Assembly (NCBI RefSeq): GCF_003096415.1
Contig: NZ_QEKH01000004.1
Coordinates: forward strand, 62,001-126,000
Reading direction: 5' to 3'
Source: Victivallis vadensis
Lineage (GTDB): Bacteria; Verrucomicrobiota; Lentisphaeria; Victivallales; Victivallaceae
Length of the DNA: 64,000 nucleotides
A model generated the notes under the pieces. It was not told the DNA's origin, made no database searches, and worked only from the letters and a program-made list of their open reading frames with translations. The position numbers were made by a program, and so were the translations under genes. Shown here one piece after another: positions 49,970-58,260 of the stretch (positions within the stretch are counted from its first letter, which is position 1; each line of letters opens with the position of its first letter).

Positions 49970-50580
49970 TGCCGCGCCCCCTGTTTTTCACCTTTTGCGG
50001 CCTCCTCCTGAACCGTCTCGCATCCGAGCAGCCTGAGAGTGCCGCTGAAAAAGATCCGTTCGGAGTTCTGAGACTGTTCCGGCCTCAGGTCGACCCGTTT
50101 CCATCCGAGCGGCGGCTTCACCTTGCCCAGCTCACGCCAGAAGACGGTCAAAAGCTCCAGAGGAGCCGCAGTATTCACTTCCACCTCCAGAAAGTAAAGA
50201 TCGTTGTTGAGCCGGCTGCGCCGCGCTGCGCCGATGTTGACCTGTTCCAATTCAGCAGTGCGAGCGGCGGTTTCGATCTTCCGGCGCAATTCGATGTCGG
50301 GCAGCCCGTCGCGTGATTCAACCCAGCACTCCCCGGTCAGTTCTTTGAATTTCGCGGAAACCGCGGCAAACTCCTTCTGCTTCGCTTCCGCCTCCTCAAA
50401 CGCGGCGGCGGCCTTCTTCTGCTCGCGCCGCGCATTCTCCAGCGTATTTTCACTAGGGAACAACCCGGCCAGACTCACGTCGGCGCTGACCAGCAGCACC
50501 ATCGCCGAAAACAACAGCCCGCCGATGCAGAATATGATTTTAGAGCGGGTGGTGCTCAACAGACTCTTTTTCGGACTCAT
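49966..50580 (-). CDS. gspM: GspM/PilO-like inner membrane protein
   Basis: 204 residues. One membrane segment at ~15-35 (IIFCIGGLLFSAMVLLV), a coiled-coil helix (ENARREQKKAAAAFEEAEAKQKEFAAV) and a ferredoxin-like periplasmic domain with LELLTVFWRELGKVKPPLGWK. This single-helix, coiled-coil, ferredoxin-like layout is that of GspM and PilO. Sequence similarity alone would not settle it; the 4-nt overlaps with the GspL-like gene before and the GspC-like gene after do. Confidence 0.65.
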   Translation of the reverse strand: MSPKKSLLSTTRSKIIFCIGGLLFSAMVLLVSADVSLAGLFPSENTLENARREQKKAAAAFEEAEAKQKEFAAVSAKFKELTGECWVESRDGLPDIELRRKIETAARTAELEQVNIGAARRSRLNNDLYFLEVEVNTAAPLELLTVFWRELGKVKPPLGWKRVDLRPEQSQNSERIFFSGTLRLLGCETVQEEAAKGEKQGARQ

Positions 50581-51806
50581 TTCACCTCTCCCGTCCGGTT
50601 CAGTTTCACGGTGATCATGCTCAGCGTATCGTTGACTTTGCGGCTCTGCAGCGTCGCCACCTTGAAGCCGGGCACCTTGCGCAGCGCGGGGCCGATATCG
50701 AGATTCTCCTGTGTGGTATGCAGCGTCAGATCGATCCCGGTGTCGGTGATCCGGAAACTGCTGACCAATACCGCGGCAGGAATCACATTCGCGATGCGCG
50801 CCAATGTAACCGGCATCTCCCGGTCACCGAAATTCTGCTCCAGCACCCGGTTCATCTCCTTGAGCTCCTTGTCGCAGCTGCGCATCCGACGCTGAATTTC
50901 AGTGGTACGGCTCTTGTATCCCGCCGTGCGGGAAGTGATCAAGGAATATTCCGAATGGAACGACAGGATATTTCCTCCGGCATTCCACAGCCACATGCCC
51001 AGCAGCAGCACCAGCAGAATCACCGCCAGCCGCAACTGCGAGCGCAGCCGCTGCGGGCGCAACTGCTTCGGCAGCAGCTCCAGCCCGGCCTTCCGGTGCC
51101 GGAATCCGGGAGCGGCGACAAACCGCGCGATCAGCAGCTCCGGCAGGAACTTGCGAAAATTCTCCTCGCGATAGCCATCGGAGAAATCGAACTCCTTTTT
51201 CAGCAGTTCCACCGCCTCGTCATTGCAGTGAATTCCGGCGGCCGCCGGATGGAATGAACCGTCGGCCCAATAGAAATCCGGTTCGAAAAGCGGCAGGAAC
51301 ACCCTGCTTCCCGCCGGAAGCTCCGGCAACGCCAGAAACGGCGAAATGCAATCGTCCACCTGGAGGCGCAACTCCGCCAGCAGGTCGCAGAACCGGTTCA
51401 ACTCTTCGCGCGGCGTGACCTGTACGCCGACATTCAGCATTCCCTCCTCATCGGCGGGGTCGGCGGTGAACTGCAACGCCCACTCCGGCGGGAGCTTCAA
51501 CACCTGCTGCGGCACCTCGAACTGCAACGCCGACGCCAATTCCCGCGGCGACATCTCCGGCATCCGGCTCCGGAAGAAAACCGCCCCCGGAAACGCCGCG
51601 CCGATCACCAGCGTCATGTCGCGGCGGCGATCCAGCTTCCGGCAGAGATCAGCCAGCCGGTCCGCCGCGCTCCGCTCATCAGGCGGCACCTCCAGCGCAC
51701 GGATCACGGTCAGGCGTTTGTGACGGCGCTGCAGGCGCATGCCGTGCAACGTGCCGTCGTTGCCGACCGTCACGATCAGGTATTCCATCGCTCCAAAAAG
51801 ACGCAT
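50577..51806 (-). CDS. gspL: GspL-like assembly platform protein
   Basis: 409 residues from ATG 51806, preceded by GGAGGAAA; an in-frame GTG six codons upstream is less likely. Residues ~5-250 form an actin-like cytoplasmic domain (EYLIVTVGNDGTLHGMRL, MTLVIGAAFPGAVFFRSRMP, ALQFEVPQQVLKLPPEWALQF). A single membrane segment is at ~265-282 (LAVILLVLLLGMWLWNA). The periplasmic part has a coiled coil and a small ferredoxin-like domain (VSSFRITDTGIDLTLHTTQ). The layout equals a PilM-PilN fusion, as in GspL. It recruits GspE to the membrane. Confidence 0.75.
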   Translation of the reverse strand: MRLFGAMEYLIVTVGNDGTLHGMRLQRRHKRLTVIRALEVPPDERSAADRLADLCRKLDRRRDMTLVIGAAFPGAVFFRSRMPEMSPRELASALQFEVPQQVLKLPPEWALQFTADPADEEGMLNVGVQVTPREELNRFCDLLAELRLQVDDCISPFLALPELPAGSRVFLPLFEPDFYWADGSFHPAAAGIHCNDEAVELLKKEFDFSDGYREENFRKFLPELLIARFVAAPGFRHRKAGLELLPKQLRPQRLRSQLRLAVILLVLLLGMWLWNAGGNILSFHSEYSLITSRTAGYKSRTTEIQRRMRSCDKELKEMNRVLEQNFGDREMPVTLARIANVIPAAVLVSSFRITDTGIDLTLHTTQENLDIGPALRKVPGFKVATLQSRKVNDTLSMITVKLNRTGEVK

Positions 51807-51820
51807 ATCGCTTTCCTCCG

Positions 51821-52744
51821 TCACATGCCCGGGGGCGGCGGCGGCATTCCTCCTCCGAAATCACCGTGAGGCGGGAAGCCGCCCGGATGCCCCCCGCCCC
51901 AACTGCTTCCTGAGGAACGGCGCGAAGAGGAGACCGCAGTGGAATTCACCGCGGAATCGTCCTGCTTGATCACGGTGACGCCGGCATCTTCGCCGGGAGC
52001 CCCCGCCCGAAGCTGCTCAAGGGTGATTCCGGCCTGTTTGACCATGGTGCGGAACTTCTCGCGGGCGGCGTCTTCATCCTCGGAGCGCAATTTTTCCAAT
52101 TCGGCATACGCTTCCGGGTTGAGCCGTTCCAACATGCGGTTGGCGCGCCGGATATAGAGCCGGTTGCTGTTGCGGATCGAAACCAGTCGCTTCCGGGCGG
52201 TCTCCAGCGGAACTTCCGGCAAGGTGATTTCCGCCTTGGCGGCAAGCGCCTGCAATTTCTTCAGCGCGGCGGCGGAATCGGTTTCAAGCAATTTTTCAAT
52301 TTCGGCAAATTCGGTCGGAAACTTCGCTTTGAGCTGCTCAAACACTTTCTGCCATTCGGCGTTGGCGGCGGCCTGCGTATCGGCGCCGCCGTTGTCCCGG
52401 CGACGATTGCCGCCGCGCCCCATCATCGGCAATTCGACGCCGGCCTTGGAAGCGAGTTCGCGGAATTTGCTCATCGCGGCGCGCCGGTCGGAGGACTGGA
52501 GTTTTTCATACTCGGCATATTCGGCAGGCAGCTTGGCCTTGATCTCCTCCTGCGCCTTGCGGAAACTCTCCATCATCGCGCCGCCCATGCCTCCGGGGCC
52601 GGAGCGGCGCGAACCGAAATTCCGCCCGCTGCGCTCGCCGCTGCCCGGAGCGGTATTTTCCTGCGCCTCGTTTTCGGCAGCGGAGGCCAGCATGGCCGCG
52701 GCAAGCACCGCCGGCACCAGTGTCAGAAATCGATGACTGAACAT
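51821..52744 (-). CDS. Secreted three-repeat protein heading the secretion operon
   Basis: 307 residues with a signal peptide (VPAVLAAAMLASAAE). The mature chain has three copies of a ~43-residue helical repeat at about 65-107, 135-177 and 202-244, each reading K-x-P/NP-x-E(Y/F)AE-x-EKL, an acidic D, then aA-x-x-K-(F/L)-x-x-L/M-A-x-x-A-x-(I/V)-x-L. Repeats are joined by Gly/Arg-rich linkers and the end is Gly/His/Pro-rich (GGGMPPPPPGM). I do not recognise the family. It is 14 nt upstream of gspL and is the first gene of the operon, so a periplasmic job linked to secretion is likely. Confidence 0.7.
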   Translation of the reverse strand: MFSHRFLTLVPAVLAAAMLASAAENEAQENTAPGSGERSGRNFGSRRSGPGGMGGAMMESFRKAQEEIKAKLPAEYAEYEKLQSSDRRAAMSKFRELASKAGVELPMMGRGGNRRRDNGGADTQAAANAEWQKVFEQLKAKFPTEFAEIEKLLETDSAAALKKLQALAAKAEITLPEVPLETARKRLVSIRNSNRLYIRRANRMLERLNPEAYAELEKLRSEDEDAAREKFRTMVKQAGITLEQLRAGAPGEDAGVTVIKQDDSAVNSTAVSSSRRSSGSSWGGGHPGGFPPHGDFGGGMPPPPPGM

Positions 52745-52919
52745 GATCGTTTTCCCTGTCGTTTATGAATGAATCTGCCTGAAAAGTCACACTTCAATAA
52801 CGCAGGAAAAAAATCGTTTATTGTCCGTCAGTGCGGATTATTCGGAAAGTAATCGGATTTTTTTAAAAAACGAGGTGGATTTTTCACGATACATCCGCTA
52901 TTTTATCAGAGCATCTCCG

Positions 52920-53004
52920 GCCCGGGTGGCGGAATGGCAGACGCAGCAGACTTAAAATCTGCAACTCATAGAGTGTACGGGTTCAAGTCCCGTCCCGGGT
53001 ACCA
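52920..53004 (+). tRNA. tRNA-Leu (anticodon TAA)
   Basis: 85 nt with encoded CCA. Acceptor GCCCGGG pairs with CCCGGGT (G-U at the end pair), the anticodon arm is GCAGA-CTTAAAA-TCTGC giving anticodon TAA, a long variable arm follows as expected for Leu, and the T arm is ACGGG-TTCAAGT-CCCGT. Its 3' end is the integration site of the element downstream. Confidence 0.95.
52990..53004 (+). repeat. attL: 3' end of tRNA-Leu, left end of the integrated element
   Basis: CCGTCCCGGGTACCA is repeated exactly at 58606-58620 in the same orientation. The left copy completes the tRNA gene. Confidence 0.85.
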
Positions 53005-53031
53005 CTTTTACGCCCGGAAACGCCCTTTGAG

Positions 53032-53048
53032 GTACCACTGAGTACCAC
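53032..53048 (+). repeat. GTACCA direct repeat next to attL
   Basis: GTACCACTGAGTACCAC: two GTACCAC units 10 nt apart, 27 nt inside the left end. The same spaced pair recurs near attR (58354-58370 and 58480-58496). Likely integrase arm-type binding sites. Confidence 0.45.
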
Positions 53049-53168
53049 TCGAAAATTTCTCATCCCCCTGTTTTCGGCTTTCTCCGGCTTCGGACGATAC
53101 CGGCAATTACCGGCACATTTTCTGCAGTTATTCTTTGCCACAGAAACTTTTAACAAAGAGGTTCTTCT

Positions 53169-54464
53169 GTGGCTAAGAAATCGTTACGCTTGAGCGTCGG
53201 GTCGATTTTCACCAAAGGTCCCGGCAAAATCTACTTCTACCGTTATCAACTCGACGGGCACCGCAAGACCGTCAGTCTGCAAACCACCAATCGTGCCGAG
53301 GCGGTCAAAAAAGCCGAAGCTCTGCTGCCGATCATCAAGGCGACTTCAACCGAAGTCATCGCCGCCCACGTACAACAGGCCAGAGGTTTGAGCTCTCCGA
53401 TACGCGAGCTGTCGCTTGACGGCGTCTGGGACTACTATTCCACGCATCCGGAACGCGCCACGCCCGCCACCGTCAACGAACAGATTCAGTATCATACCAC
53501 CCTTGACGAATTCATCCGCTTCATCGGCAATCCTCAGATGGAAGTCGGCAAGATCAGCAGCCAGCACACCGAAAAATTCGCTCAATATCTGAAAAGTACC
53601 GGCATTGCCGTCTGTACTCACAACCGCAAAATCAAACGACTCCGCAAAATCTTCTCCACCCTGGGCGAATTTCGAGACGCGGAAAACCCGTTCCGAACAA
53701 TTCTTTTTCGCCGGGAACGTGAAGAACAGGGCCTCGGGGTCCGCCGCCTTGCTTTCAACCGGGAGCAGGAGCGGCAGCTTCTTGAAGTCCTTGACGATCC
53801 GCAATATCGCGTGATGAACAAACCCGAAATCCGAGTGATCTACCATCTCGGCATGTACACCGGCCAGCGGCTCAAAGACTGTGTCCTGCTGCAATGGCGA
53901 AGCATCGACCTCGAACGGCGGCGGATCTGGGTCAAACAGTTCAAAACCGGCAAGGAAGTCACGATTCCGATTGCGGACAAGCTGCTTTCCGTGCTGCTGG
54001 AGGCCCGCCAATGGCAAAGTAACGATTATGTCTGTCCCCAAACGGCAGAACGCTACAACCACCTCGACAAAACCGGCAAAAACATCGGCAACAATCTGGT
54101 CAATCTCGACGTGCTGCGGGTGATCCGCTGGATCGGCGTAGAGCCTTCGGTTGCCGTTCCTGGACGCAAGCGCAAGGTGACACAGTACGGCTTCCACTCG
54201 CTCAGGCACACCTTCGCCAGCCATTGCGCCGAAGCCGGAGTTCCGAAAGCGGTGTTGCTCTCAATCCTCGGCACCGATTCCGAAATCGCCGACAAATACT
54301 ACACGCACATCGGAGAAGAAGCCCAGTTGAAAGCCATCGAAGCCGTTACCGGAACCGAAGTTTCTTCCGCACAGGAACGAATTCGACAGGCCCTTGCCTT
54401 TCTTGCCGCCCTTCCTCCCTCTCCCGAACGTGAGAAGCTCGAAGCCATCCTGAAACCTGCTTAA
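53169..54464 (+). CDS. Tyrosine recombinase (integrase)
   Basis: 431 residues. An N-terminal SAM-like core-binding domain (~80-175, VWDYYSTHPERATPATVNEQ) precedes the catalytic domain. Catalytic residues seen are Arg234 (MYTGQRLKD), Lys259 in FKTGKEV, His343 and Arg346 (GFHSLRHTFASH) and the nucleophile Tyr378 (KYYTHIG). It lies 164 nt downstream of the tRNA-Leu that serves as attachment site and points away from it. Excision and integration of the element are its expected tasks. The intact catalytic set suggests the gene is still functional. Confidence 0.95.
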   Translation: MAKKSLRLSVGSIFTKGPGKIYFYRYQLDGHRKTVSLQTTNRAEAVKKAEALLPIIKATSTEVIAAHVQQARGLSSPIRELSLDGVWDYYSTHPERATPATVNEQIQYHTTLDEFIRFIGNPQMEVGKISSQHTEKFAQYLKSTGIAVCTHNRKIKRLRKIFSTLGEFRDAENPFRTILFRREREEQGLGVRRLAFNREQERQLLEVLDDPQYRVMNKPEIRVIYHLGMYTGQRLKDCVLLQWRSIDLERRRIWVKQFKTGKEVTIPIADKLLSVLLEARQWQSNDYVCPQTAERYNHLDKTGKNIGNNLVNLDVLRVIRWIGVEPSVAVPGRKRKVTQYGFHSLRHTFASHCAEAGVPKAVLLSILGTDSEIADKYYTHIGEEAQLKAIEAVTGTEVSSAQERIRQALAFLAALPPSPEREKLEAILKPA

Positions 54465-54834
54465 AACTTTTGTTTCAAAGAAAAACATCAACGTTTTCTC
54501 TTTCTTGATTGACCAAAACTACTTTTTTTTGACATTTTCTATAAAAACTGCTACGTTGTGGTTTTCCGAAGCCTTCAAAACTTTCTTCTAGCAAATATAC
54601 ACAAGGATGATTACAACAATGGCTTCGTTAAAAGTAGTTTTTCACGGGAACAAAGAATTTCAAATTCATGATCGGCATTTTTCTGCCCACAACTGTAGCA
54701 GAGGATGTTGGAATGCGGCAAGTACGAGAAATGTAATATTTCTGGTACTGGAATTTTTACATCCTCCATGACACAAAAAGTTTTATTCAGCTCAATCAAA
54801 ATTAGAAAAACAACAATATAAGGATTTTTTAATT
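54465..54834 (+). promoter_or_regulatory. AT-rich gap with a predicted promoter for the helicase gene
   Basis: 370 nt without a convincing gene. TTGACA (54529-54534), a 17-nt spacer and TACGTT (54552-54557) form a plausible promoter. A 54-codon plus-strand frame (54607-54771, AAGGA before its second ATG) shows no recognisable motif and is not called as a gene. Confidence 0.4.
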
Positions 54835-56259
54835 ATGAATAGCACAATTTTGAACAACGAATTGCTTTCTGACCAGTTTTGCGATTTACGTGATAAATAT
54901 GGTCTCCCCTTCGTCTATGACAAAGCGGGGAAAGAGGTTGTCGGTATCAATCAACGCTTCTTTGCGGCCTTGTATTGCCAAGCCAGGAATCTGCTTTTCG
55001 ACAAGGACGAGAAAAAGTTCTTTTTGTATGATCAATCGACTGGTCTGTGGCAGGAACAGAGTTCAAATGCACAGCTTTGTGATGTTGCCCAACTGATCAT
55101 GCAATATGTTCCGAATGATTATATTCGTCTTTCAACTTCTAGAATGATTTCGCAAATTCAGAGTTTCATCAAAGGCTTAGCCGAGAAGCGGGGTGCCTTT
55201 CAGAACAAGAAGAAAAACGTCATTCACGTTGCCAACGGAATTTTGGAATTCATTTCCGGCGGCGGGTGGGAGTTGCGCAATCCCCAGCCTGAAGATTACA
55301 GCCGCAACCGTTCGGAGATTATTTACAATCCCGAATCTCAATGTCCGCAATTTCTCGACCAACTTCTGGGGGAAGCCATGCCGGAGGAAGACATCAGTCT
55401 GCTTCAGCAATATGCCGGATTGGTTCTGCTTGGTTACAATCTTTCCCAAAAGGTTTTGCTGTTGACTGGAAGTGCAGGAGGGGGTAAATCGACTTTGGTC
55501 AATATTCTGGAAGGTCTTATCGGGCGGCACAACTGCTGTGAATTGCGGACGGAACATCTTGATCAGCGATTTGAAATTGCGCGTTTTGTCGGAAAAACGC
55601 TTTTGACGGCCAAAGATGTCAAGAGCAGCTTTCTGAATACCCCGGGAGCAGCCAAAATCAAAGCTCTCACCGGAAAAGATACGTTGACGGCTGATTTTAA
55701 AGGCGTTTCCACCGGTGTCGATGTCATCGGCAATTTCAATGTCGTCATTACTGCCAACACCGAACTGCATGTTGCACTGGATGGCGACAAAGAGGCGTGG
55801 CGGAGGCGGCTGCTTTGGATCAAGTATGAACTTCCGCCGACTTCCACTCCCATTGCCGACTTCGACGAGAAGATTCTCACGGAAGAAGGTGCCGGAGTGT
55901 TGAACTGGGCGTTGGAAGGAGCTCGGAAATTACTTGTCGAAGGCGGGAAAATTAGGATGACCGCAAAGCAGACGGAACGGGTCGATAAGCTGTTGCTTGA
56001 ATCCGACACGGTTGGACAATTCGTCCACAAGTGTATTGTCCTGTCTCCTGGATTGAATGCCACTTCGGAAGAACTTTGGAGCCAGTTCTATCATTATTGC
56101 GACTACCAGGGTTTGACACCGGGATCGAGGAAGCAATTTTTTATCGAATTGAAGAACGCAATGCTTACGAAATTTCATCTTTCCCAAAGCCACCGAATCA
56201 GCCGGGGCAACACACTGAAGCGCGGCTATGAGGGAATCAGAATTCGGAAAGACTGTTGA
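54835..56259 (+). CDS. Phage/plasmid-type SF3 helicase (D5/P4 family)
   Basis: 474 residues. A D5_N-like domain (~70-190: NVIHVANGILEF, WELRNPQPEDY) precedes an SF3 helicase core with Walker A GSAGGGKST (212-220), a KTLLTAKDVKSSF segment near 254 at the Walker B position and the sensor ITANTE (Asn308). The C-terminus (~390-474) is a winged-helix-like domain. The N-terminal archaeo-eukaryotic primase domain of full P4 alpha proteins is missing, so this is helicase only. Such proteins unwind DNA at the replication origin of satellites and plasmids, which suggests that the element can replicate after excision. Confidence 0.9.
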   Translation: MNSTILNNELLSDQFCDLRDKYGLPFVYDKAGKEVVGINQRFFAALYCQARNLLFDKDEKKFFLYDQSTGLWQEQSSNAQLCDVAQLIMQYVPNDYIRLSTSRMISQIQSFIKGLAEKRGAFQNKKKNVIHVANGILEFISGGGWELRNPQPEDYSRNRSEIIYNPESQCPQFLDQLLGEAMPEEDISLLQQYAGLVLLGYNLSQKVLLLTGSAGGGKSTLVNILEGLIGRHNCCELRTEHLDQRFEIARFVGKTLLTAKDVKSSFLNTPGAAKIKALTGKDTLTADFKGVSTGVDVIGNFNVVITANTELHVALDGDKEAWRRRLLWIKYELPPTSTPIADFDEKILTEEGAGVLNWALEGARKLLVEGGKIRMTAKQTERVDKLLLESDTVGQFVHKCIVLSPGLNATSEELWSQFYHYCDYQGLTPGSRKQFFIELKNAMLTKFHLSQSHRISRGNTLKRGYEGIRIRKDC

Positions 56260-56387
56260 TCTCGATTTTTTTGCTTTCTTAAAACGGAAACACTCCATCA
56301 TGACTCTGATGATGATGGACGCCAAACGCAGAAAAGAGTGTCGGGAGTTGCGGGGAAGGCTGCTGGAACTTCTGGAAATTATCTTAT

Positions 56388-56867
56388 ATGAATGGAGAGG
56401 GAGTGGAAAAAAATTTACAGAAAGGAATCCGATGGATTCAAAAAGCAGCTGAACAAGGATATGCCGATGCTCAACTCCGTTTAGGCATTCAGTATTTCTC
56501 TGGAGAAGGTATTGCTCGCAACTTAGAATCAGCGATAAAATGGCTTCAAAAGGCTGTAGATCAAGACAATTTTACAGCGCAATATATTCTCGGTTTATTA
56601 TATATGAGAGGAGAGGGGGGTGATGAAGATTTCTCCCGAGGGATCAAGTTGATCCAAAGATCTGCCGAGCAGGGCTGTGCTCCTGCACAATATGAATTAG
56701 GTACTTGCTATGCCGAAGGTAATGGAATTGAAAAAAATCTAATTCAGGCCCAATATTGGTTGGAACTGGCAGCCACGCAAAATAATATGGATGCTATTTC
56801 TCGCTTGAAAAAACTCAAAAAAGAGCTTGAAGAAGAACTCCAATGGAAAAAAAACGAGAACGCATAG
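56388..56867 (+). CDS. Sel1-repeat protein of the integrated element
   Basis: 159 residues. Four Sel1-type (SLR) units are visible: NGEGVEKNLQKGIRWIQKAAEQG, YADAQLRLGIQYFSGEGIARN, AQYILGLLYMRGEGGDEDFSRG and AQYELGTCYAEGNGIEKN, each with the A-x2-LG-x2-Y-x2-G pattern and ending in a charged coiled tail (LKKLKKELEEELQW). Sel1 repeats mediate protein-protein contacts. The ATG falls inside the first repeat unit, so the N-terminus may be truncated: a short frame at 56300-56452 in another phase runs just before it. It overlaps the next gene by 25 nt. Confidence 0.75.
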   Translation: MNGEGVEKNLQKGIRWIQKAAEQGYADAQLRLGIQYFSGEGIARNLESAIKWLQKAVDQDNFTAQYILGLLYMRGEGGDEDFSRGIKLIQRSAEQGCAPAQYELGTCYAEGNGIEKNLIQAQYWLELAATQNNMDAISRLKKLKKELEEELQWKKNENA

Positions 56868-57400
56868 AGGAAGAGTATAGCCGCTTTAAAAATATTCGTG
56901 ATCCCGAGATTGAAATGGTTAAGAATGGAGTATTTCTCTTCGATCAAAGTCGAACAGTAGAGGAAGCTTTCTCAGCTCAACTGGATAATATTCGTTGGCG
57001 GAAATTCCGTGCTAAGGGGAATCGGACCATTGTCGAGGTTATAGGAACTTGGAATAATGATACTTATGGAGAAGACAAAGTAAAACGTAACTTTGCTTCA
57101 ATTCTTGCCGGAATTGATTTCATCTGGGCGTTTTACCCCAAAAAAGGAGAAGAAATAATGGCACAGTTTGCAATTAATCGCACTTCAGAGTCTCCATTTT
57201 CTTTATACCGGGGAGAAATCCGAGATAGAACAGGAAAAATAAAAATTGTGAATAAATGTCCAGCCATTGCTGATTCAAGCGAACAGTACCTGAAGAAAAG
57301 GGGGTTCTTGGAATTGATGTACGGAAATGAGGAATTACGCGATGGACTCGACGCTATTGATAACCTCATGAAAGATTTAAAAAATATTCGACGGAAATGA
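56843..57400 (+). CDS. Unknown cargo protein of the integrated element
   Basis: 185 residues. A charged N-terminal helix leads to MVKNGVFLFDQSRTVEEAF and WRKFRAKGNRTIVEVIGTW, a pattern (V-x-NG, TV-x2-AF, W-x3-F, G-x-x-hV-x-h-G) seen in several small bacterial proteins of unknown function. The second half has IDFIWAFYPKKGEEIMAQFAINR and a C-terminal helical stretch. No enzyme motif or membrane segment is recognised. It overlaps the Sel1 gene by 25 nt and is probably co-translated with it, so the two products may act together. Confidence 0.6.
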   Translation: MEKKRERIEEEYSRFKNIRDPEIEMVKNGVFLFDQSRTVEEAFSAQLDNIRWRKFRAKGNRTIVEVIGTWNNDTYGEDKVKRNFASILAGIDFIWAFYPKKGEEIMAQFAINRTSESPFSLYRGEIRDRTGKIKIVNKCPAIADSSEQYLKKRGFLELMYGNEELRDGLDAIDNLMKDLKNIRRK

Positions 57401-57705
57401 AAATGCGAGATTAAAAGTCCAGGATCATATTTCCACAATATTGCAGGAACAGCAATTTGATTCCCATTGAGCATCTTTAAGAACAAAGTCTCGACTGTTC
57501 TTGGTTATCAAAGTAAAAAAGCCCTCTTGAAATATCCAACTATTTCAAGAGGATTCTGAGTTATTTCGCCTTTCAACTTCCACCACCCACGCGAAGATTG
57601 TTTGACTTAAAAAATATCAATAATTTTCTGTTTCTCCTTAGTTGCAAAAAACAAAATTTCATGGTATATTTACTCCATAAATTTTATCAGCACAGGAAGT
57701 AAATC
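57401..57705. promoter_or_regulatory. Gap with a hairpin and a predicted promoter
   Basis: 305 nt without a gene. CCTCTTGAAATA (57523-57534) pairs perfectly with TATTTCAAGAGG (57541-57552). On the minus strand the stem is followed by GCTTTTTT, so it would terminate leftward transcription. TTGCAA (57642-57647), a 17-nt spacer and TATATT (57665-57670) form a good promoter for the gene at 57706. Confidence 0.55.
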
Positions 57706-58260
57706 ATGGCCAGAATTAGTTTCCGCGACAGAAAGGATGAAATTAATCTTAACGACACTCTTCCTGATCTAATTTGGGTCGGAAATCTATCTATCGCAGA
57801 GAAGACAAAAATAACTTCAGGATTACCAACAGCTGGAGGATTACTGCGAATTCGCTGGACAAGAAATTCAGCTCTCAAGTTCCCTCGACAAGCCATTATC
57901 AATGTTTCTTATGGATATAGTTCGCAGAAAGAAAAACAACTTGAGATTATCTCTGATGCTATGGAGGATATCTTATATATAGGGAAAGCTTTGGATATCC
58001 GAGAACGTGTTTTCAGAATATTTTCACGCAAGCAAAGCTCAAATTCTACAGCGCGTAAGATTTTAGCTTTGTTGGAAAGCGCCAAAGAGGACTCTATAGG
58101 CCAACAATGTAATGATATCTCTGATGAAGAGTTAATCTTTGTGAAATCAGAAATTGTTTTAGATTATATGATCATTGACAATCCCCTACTACGGGATTTT
58201 ATGAAAGCTTATGCTGTGAGTACAGAAAAATCCTGTTTGAACGTGGGATTGGAGCATTAA
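57706..58260 (+). CDS. Unknown protein with weak GIY-YIG-like segment
   Basis: 184 residues with SD AGGAAG and its own promoter. The middle reads MEDILYIGKALDIRERVFRIF, similar to the second half of GIY-YIG nuclease domains (hhYhGKx-x-x-hxxR), and an upstream GGLLRIRWTRN could be the first strand. The second half has ARKILALLESAKED and DEELIFVKSEIVLDYMIIDNPLLRDFM, where a catalytic Glu could lie. The match is weak and could be accidental. As separately promoted cargo at the end of a satellite-like element it is a candidate for a defence, excision or host-takeover function; none is demonstrated. Confidence 0.55.
   Translation: MARISFRDRKDEINLNDTLPDLIWVGNLSIAEKTKITSGLPTAGGLLRIRWTRNSALKFPRQAIINVSYGYSSQKEKQLEIISDAMEDILYIGKALDIRERVFRIFSRKQSSNSTARKILALLESAKEDSIGQQCNDISDEELIFVKSEIVLDYMIIDNPLLRDFMKAYAVSTEKSCLNVGLEH

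Noticed and set aside
54611-54799. 62-codon minus-strand frame in the gap before the helicase gene
   Set aside because: Starts at TTG without SD, no motif, and faces against the island's gene direction.
57523-57552. Perfect 12-bp hairpin considered as terminator of the 185-residue cargo gene
   Set aside because: No T run follows on the plus strand; the T run lies on the minus-strand side, where no gene needs ending, so its role is left open.
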